From assembly GCA_021030915.1 (NCBI GenBank), contig JAGEMR010000029.1, positions 186,001 through 250,000 of the forward strand: a stretch of 64,000 nucleotides of DNA, written 5' to 3'. The notes beneath the pieces were generated by a model, which saw nothing but the letters and a program-made list of their open reading frames with translations, was not told the origin of the DNA and did not search any database. This stretch comes from Astrothelium macrocarpum. Its lineage: Eukaryota > Ascomycota > Dothideomycetes > Trypetheliales > Trypetheliaceae. The translations under genes were made by a program, and so were the position numbers. Positions 56,906 to 64,000 of the stretch are shown here, piece after piece (the first letter of the stretch is position 1; each line of letters begins with the position of its first letter).

Positions 56906-59441
56906 ATGTCTGACTATGTTCCAACATACAGTAGCAGAGGTCGCCTCTCATATATTCCTGAGAATCGCTACAGTCTCTACGACGTTCCCACTGGCATTTT
57001 CCAATCCCGCTGTCGAAGACCTCATCGCATCCACATTCTCCACGTTTCTCCTAATTACGACTGGACGAAACAACCTCTCCTCCGCTCCAAACGATCTCGT
57101 GTATTAGGAAAGCTGGCAGGCACAAGAGAGAACGCGAAGCGTTTCCTTCGTTCAGTCATTTCTGCACCTCTCTCCAGCAACTCCTCTGCGCCATCCTCGG
57201 CATCTTCAACCCGATCATTAGACTCGGAAGCTCGAACGTCAAGTTGCTCCGTAAGGGAGGGTAGGAACAATATGATGTTAACGGAGACGATGCGGCCTAG
57301 TGTACGGCCGTCAATCACTAGTCCCGTGCCCAACACAATATCACGTCCGTCATTAATGGATACTGTGGGTCGCTCTACGGCAAGCAGTGGTCCTGGCCGG
57401 ACAGTAAGCAGTACCCCGTTACCCGACGAAAAACCAATAGCTTCAGGCAATGGCATTAGCGCGTCGGTCTCGCTGGCAGAGCCGGTGCTATTTCTACAAG
57501 GCTTTGAGCAAAATGACTTTTCTTCTGGAAATACGGCAATGTTACGAGGAAGTCTAAACTTGCGTGTTTCCAAAAGTGCAAAGATAAAAGCCGTCACTCT
57601 AAAATTCAAGGGCAAGGCTACAACAAAATGGCCAGAAGGTGCTTTGAATGTGCTGATATTACATGCATCGAATGCTTACATATCACAGGCATCCCTCCAC
57701 GCAAAATAGAGTTTGAAGAGTCAGACACAATCATGAGCCATACATGGCCCTTTTTCAATGCTCAATTTCCTACGGCAGAGGCTGGTCCATGTGCAGATCG
57801 CGTTGAGCTACGCAAGGATAATACCTCGACAAACTCATCAATGTCCATTCCCAAAGTCATAGACGGTGCGGATAGTCATGGCCGATCATCACCAATGAGT
57901 TCGAGCCTCAACCTCAGCACCCGTGATCAAAAGAAATTGTCTCTACAAGTCAATCAGTCCCGAAGTTTTGGCAAAGGAGAGTCTTCAACGGGTGGTCCAT
58001 CCGTTGCACAAAGAGGATATCGTACATTTCATCCGGGTGACTACATTTACAACTTTGAGCTTCCATTAGATTGTCGATTACCAGAATCCATTGATGTGGA
58101 ATTGGGGTCCGTCAAGTACGAACTTGAAGCTGTTGTTGAACGTGCAGGTGCCTTCAAAGCAAATCTCATGGGTACTAAAGAGGTCACATTAATACGAACT
58201 CCATCAGAAGGCTCCTTGGAGCAAGTCGAGCCCATCGCTATTAGCCGCAACTGGGAAGATCAGCTTCACTATGATATTGTCATCTCGGGTAAATCTTTTC
58301 CGTTGGGATCTCAAGTGCCTATAGCGTTCAAGTTGACACCACTGGCCAAGGTTCAGTGCCATCGAATAAAAGTTTTCGTAACAGAAAACATTGAATACTT
58401 TTGCAATGGCAAGCGTGTCCATCGGATGGAGCCCACACGGAAAGTCCAATTATTTGAGAAGCGTGCCGATGGCCCCTGTTCGAGTACATTTCCAGGGAGC
58501 ACTATGCGGGTCCTTGCTGGTGGAGGAATTCCTTATAATCGAAGAGCGGCTGCTGCACGTGGTGAAGAGGTACCTTCGACGGACACAACCAATTTACTTG
58601 GAAATCTCGATGGTGAGGCGAATATTGGACCAACGGAAATGGAGTTTAACGTGCAATTGCCGAGTTGCCATTACATGCGCGAAAAGGAAAAACTGCAAAA
58701 ACTTCATTTTGACACTACTTATTCGAACATTCAGGTTCACCACTGGATCAAGGTAAGTTGAGGATGTTCCCTCCTCGACATGCAATGAGCATTTCTGATG
58801 ACATCTTTCAGATTGTGATGCGCCTTTCGAAACCAGATCAAAATGATCCAACGCGGCGACGGCATTTTGAAATCTCCATCGACTCACCCTTTCACATTCT
58901 AAGCTGCAGAGCCACCCAAGCTAATACGGCTTTACCTGCCTATTCTTCTCCGGAAAGCGTGACTAATGCTTCGCAACTATACGAGTGTGGTTGTCCGGGG
59001 GCGGCACCTCGGCGGAAAACGCCAACGTCCTATGTCCCGACTCTAAATGCATTGAATGGTGCTCGGCAAAGGCCAGAAGCAGACATTCAAAGCCCAGGAC
59101 TGGCACAGCCACAACAAGCCCATCTTAGTGGCCCTAATGCTCATGCGGTTCAAAGACCAATCCATTTACTTCGCATACCGTCCTTTAATCCCCCTGCATT
59201 CGATGATGAAGAGCCTCCTCCACCACTAGTCACGCCTCCGCCTCAGTATGAGAGTATTGCCAGTCCCACCTCTGGACTAGCAGACTACTTTTCAAGGCTA
59301 TCAGATGCTTACGAGGATGATGGCGAAGAGGTTCGCCACACCCGAAGTCGGGTGGAAGTGCCTTTGACGCCTGGAACAAGAGCGGCAAGAAGTATGGATA
59401 TACCAAGAACTTGGCAAGCTGTGAGCCAAGCGACACAATGA
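56906..59441 (+). CDS. Alpha-arrestin (ART/Rod1-like) with PY motif
   Basis: Adaptor that recruits the Nedd4-type ubiquitin ligase Rsp5 to plasma-membrane transporters for endocytosis. Exons 56906-57638, 57689-58752 and 58812-59441 give 808 residues; both introns have good signals and fit in phase. An N-terminal Ser-rich region (about 1-180) is followed by the arrestin N half (LRGSLNLRVSKSAKIKAVTL, then MSHTWPFF), a disordered insert, then the C half (YRTFHPGDYIYNFELPLDC, YELEAVVERAG, FPLGSQVPIAFKLTPLA). The C-terminal tail has PPPQYESI near 59,240, a PPxY ligase-binding motif. It resembles Rod1/Aly/CreD-type proteins; the exact orthologue is not settled. Confidence 0.9.
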
Positions 59442-59812
59442 CACTTGTGGATGAAGTTTGCTTCATGTGATTCAACAATTGACGCGACAATGACGATTTA
59501 AGCTATTTTCTTATGGGACGAGGACGAGATGGTTGATTTTACTGGTTGCAAAGCGTTCAAGCATAGGGGGAATGGATACCGGAAAATTGGGTTTCCTTTA
59601 CTAGACTGCATGCTGGCATTGTGGAAATTGGATTCCACGATTGCATTCTGGGTAGTAGAGAGATTTTGCATAGCATCGCTCATGTACATACGCCTTCAAA
59701 GTGGCGGCTGATCGAAGCATTCAGCCTTGGGATTGTGTACGAAAAAAATAATTTGCCCTGCATATTTCCTATCCCCGCCACATTCTTGCAACCCTCCGGC
59801 GGCACAACCACC
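59442..59812. promoter_or_regulatory. HEM3 upstream region
   Basis: 371 bases. The HEM3 frame is open upstream to about 59,621, but that segment shows no deaminase pattern. A mitochondrial-style leader is not expected for this cytosolic enzyme, so ATG 59813 is taken as the start. Confidence 0.5.
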
Positions 59813-61006
59813 ATGGCCGCAACCACCACCGACTTAGAACCCAGTTCCCATGCTGAATCTCACGTCGCCTCACAAACCGTGACCATTGGCACCCGCAGTT
59901 CCTTTCTCGCCCTTGTCCAGACCGACGAGGTGCAAAAGGCGCTCGAGCAAGCATGGCCCGACCAACAATTCGCCGTGCATTCCATGAAGACGCTGGGTGA
60001 CCGCGACAAAACCACCCCATTGCCCAAGTTCAACGAGAAAAGCCTCTGGACGCGTGACCTCGAAGTCCTGCTCCTCGACGGCACGCTCGACATGATCGTG
60101 CACAGCCTCAAGGGTAAGCAAACCTCCCCCCACCATCCTTCGATCCCATGATCCCCCCCCACACCTCAATCACACACCTCCCCCCCCCCAACACCCACTC
60201 ACGCCCTTATCTAACCATTCACCCCCCCAGACATGCCCACCCAGCTCCCAGCGACCCTAACCCTCGGCGCCATCCCCCTCCGCCGCACCCCCCACGACGC
60301 CCTCGTCATCTCCCCGCGCCTCCTACCCACCCACACATCCCTCGCCTCGCTCCCGCCGGGTTCCCTCATCGGCACGTCCTCCGTGCGGCGCACGGCGCAG
60401 ATCGCGCGCGCGCACCCGCACCTGCGCGTCGCGGACGTGCGGGGCAACATCGACACGCGCCTCGCGAAGCTGGACGCGGCCGACAGCGACTTCGCGGCGA
60501 TCATACTCGCCGCCGCAGGGCTGGAAAGGATTGGGCGCGCGGATCGGATTACGTGTGTTTTGAGGGGGAGGGAGGGTGGGATGCTGTATGCGGTGGGCCA
60601 GGGCGCGCTGGGGGTGGAGGTTAGGGAGGGCGATGAGAGGGTCAAGAGGCTGTTGGGGGGGGTGGCGGATGAGCGGTGTATGTGGGCGTGTTTGGCGGAG
60701 AGGAGTCTGATGAGGACGCTGGAAGGGGGGTGTAGTGTGCCGATTGGGGTGGAGACGGAGTGGGTGGGGCGGGAGGGGGGGAAGGAGGGGCAGGAGATGG
60801 ATGAGTTGCTGATTAGAGCGGTTGTGGTGAGTTTGGATGGGAAGGAGGCCGTGGATGCGGAGATGACGAGGAAGATTGGAAGTAGGGAGGAGGCGGAGCA
60901 GCTGGGGTGGGATATCGCTGGGGTGTTGGTGGAGGAGGGGGCCGATAAGATTTTGGAAAAGATTAATTTGAATCGGAGGATTATTGAGGAGCAGGGTCAG
61001 GCTTGA
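59813..61006 (+). CDS. HEM3: Porphobilinogen deaminase (hydroxymethylbilane synthase)
   Basis: Third step after ALA in haem synthesis: joins four porphobilinogen units into hydroxymethylbilane in the cytosol. Exons 59813-60113 and 60231-61006 give 358 residues; the intron is C-rich and ends CCCCCCCAG. Motifs: VTIGTRSSFLALVQTDEV, MKTLGDRDK, MIVHSLKDMPTQLP (split by the intron), GTSSVRRTAQIAR, VRGNIDTRLAKLD and EGGCSVPIG, whose Cys carries the dipyrromethane cofactor. The C-terminal domain is present. The sense strand is strongly C-rich to about 60,480 and G-rich from about 60,530 to the stop. Very secure. Confidence 0.95.
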
Positions 61007-61413
61007 GAGAGGATGGTATCATGGCATGCAGTCTGGTCAAGATACCTGCTTTGGCGCTTTCGGACACGCAACATGATCACGGAATACGAGGACGGGTTCT
61101 CGTGTGAAATCATGGATTTGCTAAAAAAAAAAGTCGTGGCATACAATCTCTCCCTAAGAGCGGTGGCTATTGGCATCCACGGCCACATAGAACATAAGAT
61201 CAAAATAGATTTCTTAGACAAAAGCTGAAATTAAGCCTTCGTCTCAATACTTCAGCTCAGCAGAAAAAACACATACATGAATTGGATCTCGAAGAAAAAA
61301 AAGCAATCCCTGTTAAATAACTCTATATCATCAAAAACAATAATTTCAAGCCAACAAATTCTGATCATACTCATATCTCATTACCCCCCCCAACCGACCC
61401 CAACACCAATCCC
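61007..61413. other. Intergenic between convergent HEM3 and NHA1
   Basis: 407 bases, A-rich in the middle, then C-rich on the plus strand toward the NHA1 stop. No supported frame. Confidence 0.5.
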
Positions 61414-64000
61414 CTACCCCTTCCCCTTCCCCACACTATCATGCCACCTCAACCTCCCCCCCGTCAACGCCGGCTGATCCGCAAACCGAATCCCCGACAC
61501 CCTCCTCCCACCCGTCTCCTCGCCACCAGCACCCGCAACAGGAGCCTCCACGGCCCTCTTCGGCGGCTGCCGCGGCTGGCTCTCATCCTCATCGCTATCG
61601 CTCTCCTCTCTGTACAGCCCGAGCGCACCCTCTCTCCTCCTGCGCTCCGCCGCCGTCTCCCCCGCCTCCGTGGCCGACCGATGGTGCGAAGCGGAGCTGC
61701 CGGCGCGGGGCCCCAAGGCCGGCACGGCGTGCTGTGGCGGCACGCGCTCCGTGCCGTCGTCGTCCGAGTCTTCGTCGCGGGTGCGGGCGAGGCGGCGCCG
61801 GCGCTGGGCGGCGGTTTCGCGGCCGGTGGAGAGGCGGTGCGTGAGATCGTCGGAGATGGAGTGGAAGGGGATTTCCGCGGAGCGATTGGATTCGGTGGGG
61901 TGGAGGTCGTTGGGGTCGGAAGGTTGGCTGTCGTGAGAAGTGACTTGTTGGAGAGCAGCGGGGTTGTTGATATAGGAGGTGTCGTCAAAGACGTTGATTT
62001 GGGCCGGAGGCGAGATGGGGATGTCAGGGTTGTTTTTGCTCGCACGGCGCTTGTTGTCGGTGTGTTCTTGTGCATCTGCTCGCGCCTCTTCCTTGACGGC
62101 CTCGGGAACATTGCTTGATTCGACAAATTCTTTGCGAGATTTGGGATCGAGCTTCTGAACCTGCTGAATGAATTCTGTTTTACTCATGCGCCGACTACTG
62201 CCGCCGACAGTAAAGCGGATACGTTTATCATCGTCCTCTTCAGCGTTACTTGGTGCTCCCTTGTTTGCTACTTGCTGGTCTGAAGGACCGGCCGTAGTCT
62301 CGGCTCCATGGTGTCCCATACCCAAGTAATTGCCTATCCGCGCTAAACGTTCTTTGGTTCGAAGGGGATCGGCATAGGATTGCTTGTGACCACCGGGAAT
62401 ATCATACTTTTTCAAAACTTCCCCGTCTTCGTCTTCGACAATAATTGTGTTTCCGAATTGGTAAGCTAAAGCTGGTCCATGTTTCCGCTCTGAATGAGAT
62501 TTTCCAGGTTGAGAAGATCCCTCCCCTGCCTGATGTCGATGCCAACCCTTGAAAGTATCCATCCGCTTAAGGCGATCCCTTAATCTCTCTGGACGTTGTT
62601 CATCTTGGGCTCCATCTTTTCCAATTGTGGCGTCAGTATATTCAGACTCATGAGGATGATGAACTGGATGGTCATCTTCAGTTCGCGCAACACCATGTTG
62701 AATGTGTTTTTTCTTCATCAGTTCCAAACCTTCCTCGACTTCAATTTGGCTCTTTTCCTCTTTACTTTCTCCACGGTTGTCTTTCACATCAAGTACGTTA
62801 CCCTCCTCGTCTTCAAAGATGATCTTATCACCTTCTTGGTAAACCTCTTCCTCTGGCTCTTGGGACGTGGGCTGCTTTTTCTCTGTACTGCTCTCTGGAG
62901 ATCCATCACTGTTCTTCATGGCTATGGTATCCGAATCGCTTCTGTTGCCATTAGCTTGGCTATCGCGCTGCTCGCGATTACGTATCTGTGGTCCGATGGC
63001 TGATTGGGTAATCGGGCCTCCAGGTCCTCGACCTTGCTCCCAGCCCTTCTTTGATCTGGGTCGATGTCGACTTGAGGAGCGACTAGACGGCTCTTCATCC
63101 CTTGACCTTCGTAGGAAATTACGGGACATGCCAATAGGAGACATTGTGTTGGCTGGATACTCAAGCTTCTCGTCCATTGATGATTCGGCATCATCCATCC
63201 TCCGTGATGACATGGAACTCTTGGAACGTGATTGGATGCGTGGCAACCTGTCCATCCATGAAGGTCCTTCATCATTAGCTTGGGTGTATGACATGGTTAG
63301 AGTCAATGTATTGATATGTTTCCCAAGTGTGAACACGGCGATCGAAGAGCCGTGTACGATTATCGAGCAGATGACCAAGAATGTCGTGATGGGCCAAATC
63401 AATTCGATAATGTTCAAATGTTCAAAGCCTGGACTCGGAAGGACAGCCAGGGGCGTTGTAGAATCCGTCTCCAGCTCAGCACGTGCCATTATCGCTACGA
63501 AGATGGCACCCACACCAATAGGACCAAAATGACCAGCAAACAATGCCTCGCGCCACGTTTTGATATCAGGAATGACTGGTTTCAAAGCCATCATAATGGG
63601 GATTCTTCTGAAGAAAATGACGAAAATGCCAATGACAACCAAACGCCATGCAGACAAACCAAGGACTGAGGCATTGTACTGTCCCCACGGAATGATGGTT
63701 CCAAAGTAGACAAAGAAAGCCAAGTTGATCAACAGATCTATAACGTTAGAGACATGAGTTTCTTCAGTCTTTTCGAGAAACCATCCGTCGTTACTGAAGC
63801 CTACCCCGCAAGAGAAGCCGATCAGCAAATCGTCCATGCCCAAAATGCTGCCAGACCCTGCACAGAACAAAGCAAGAACAAAGTAGAAGACGAGAAAGCT
63901 CTCACGATCTATCAAGTCTTTTTCATGAGCATATCTAATTGCGTGTCTAGCTGCATAGCCTACGCAGACGCCATAAAAGGCGCCAAAGATACACTCGTAA
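61414..64000 (-). CDS. NHA1: Na+(K+)/H+ antiporter Nha1, 5' part outside window
   Basis: Plasma-membrane antiporter exporting sodium, lithium and potassium in exchange for protons. The frame runs open to the window edge at 64000, so the N-terminal helices are missing; 862 codons are visible. Membrane features: GMDDLLIGFSCGVGFSNDGW, IDLLINLAFFVYFGTIIPWG, FFRRIPIMMALKPVIPD and HFGPIGVGAIFVAIMA, all fitting the CPA1/NHA1 core. A long hydrophilic cytosolic tail follows, with two copies of a DEEGNVLD/DEDGEVLK-type motif and Arg/Ser-rich stretches, as in filamentous-fungal Nha1. The C-terminal coding region shows the C-to-G composition flip at about 61,720. Confidence 0.92.
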   Translation of the reverse strand, partial: YECIFGAFYGVCVGYAARHAIRYAHEKDLIDRESFLVFYFVLALFCAGSGSILGMDDLLIGFSCGVGFSNDGWFLEKTEETHVSNVIDLLINLAFFVYFGTIIPWGQYNASVLGLSAWRLVVIGIFVIFFRRIPIMMALKPVIPDIKTWREALFAGHFGPIGVGAIFVAIMARAELETDSTTPLAVLPSPGFEHLNIIELIWPITTFLVICSIIVHGSSIAVFTLGKHINTLTLTMSYTQANDEGPSWMDRLPRIQSRSKSSMSSRRMDDAESSMDEKLEYPANTMSPIGMSRNFLRRSRDEEPSSRSSSRHRPRSKKGWEQGRGPGGPITQSAIGPQIRNREQRDSQANGNRSDSDTIAMKNSDGSPESSTEKKQPTSQEPEEEVYQEGDKIIFEDEEGNVLDVKDNRGESKEEKSQIEVEEGLELMKKKHIQHGVARTEDDHPVHHPHESEYTDATIGKDGAQDEQRPERLRDRLKRMDTFKGWHRHQAGEGSSQPGKSHSERKHGPALAYQFGNTIIVEDEDGEVLKKYDIPGGHKQSYADPLRTKERLARIGNYLGMGHHGAETTAGPSDQQVANKGAPSNAEEDDDKRIRFTVGGSSRRMSKTEFIQQVQKLDPKSRKEFVESSNVPEAVKEEARADAQEHTDNKRRASKNNPDIPISPPAQINVFDDTSYINNPAALQQVTSHDSQPSDPNDLHPTESNRSAEIPFHSISDDLTHRLSTGRETAAQRRRRLARTRDEDSDDDGTERVPPQHAVPALGPRAGSSASHHRSATEAGETAAERRRREGALGLYREESDSDEDESQPRQPPKRAVEAPVAGAGGEETGGRRVSGIRFADQPALTGGRLRWHDSVGKGKG

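Overview
The window is nuclear DNA of a filamentous ascomycete (Pezizomycotina). The evidence is short introns (about 40 to 140 bases) with GT/AG ends and CTAAC/CTGAC-like branch sites, the gene content (Git3-type receptor, HET-domain gene, filamentous-type NHA1, MKT1, DPB11 and RAD5), and a 2.2 kb AT-saturated transposon that looks mutated in the manner of repeat-induced point mutation (RIP). I cannot fix the class from sequence alone. Many reading frames are split by introns. Exon joins below were worked out by hand from splice signals, reading phase and remembered family patterns, not by alignment.

Layout. 0-5 kb: 3' part of a Git3/GPR1-type receptor, a short-chain dehydrogenase, and a poorly resolved minus-strand gene. 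5-17.5 kb: mostly RNA-handling and housekeeping genes: DBR1 divergent from an RNase P/MRP subunit (Rpr2/Snm1), ZPR1, a PPIL3/Cyp10-type cyclophilin, an arrestin-like protein, tRNA-splicing endonuclease SEN54, and an ATF/CREB bZIP factor. 18.6-28.5 kb: Sec2-like exchange-factor fragment, two conserved proteins of unknown role (one with a SprT-like fold and an altered metal motif), an Mpv17/PMP22 protein and a cysteine-rich protein. 28.7-45 kb: RAD5 (HIRAN-SNF2-RING), NDUFAF6, two small uncharacterised genes, a degenerate duplicated stretch, MKT1, a 2OG-Fe(II) oxygenase and DPB11/rad4. 45-57 kb: a gene-poor island holding a TA-flanked inverted-repeat transposon (47,229-49,389) and one HET-domain gene with an apparent frameshift. 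57-64 kb: a large PY-motif arrestin, porphobilinogen deaminase (HEM3), and the 5'-truncated NHA1 cation/proton antiporter.

The genes do not form a metabolic cluster. Two themes are visible: RNA processing (DBR1, Rpr2/Snm1, SEN54, cyclophilin, MKT1) and replication-stress tolerance (RAD5, DPB11). The most striking non-gene signals are (1) the transposon whose two 41-base ends are perfectly matched while its interior has lost nearly every G and C, and (2) a recurring strand-composition flip, C-rich then G-rich in the sense strand, at the 3' ends of eight genes, all of which end facing another gene.
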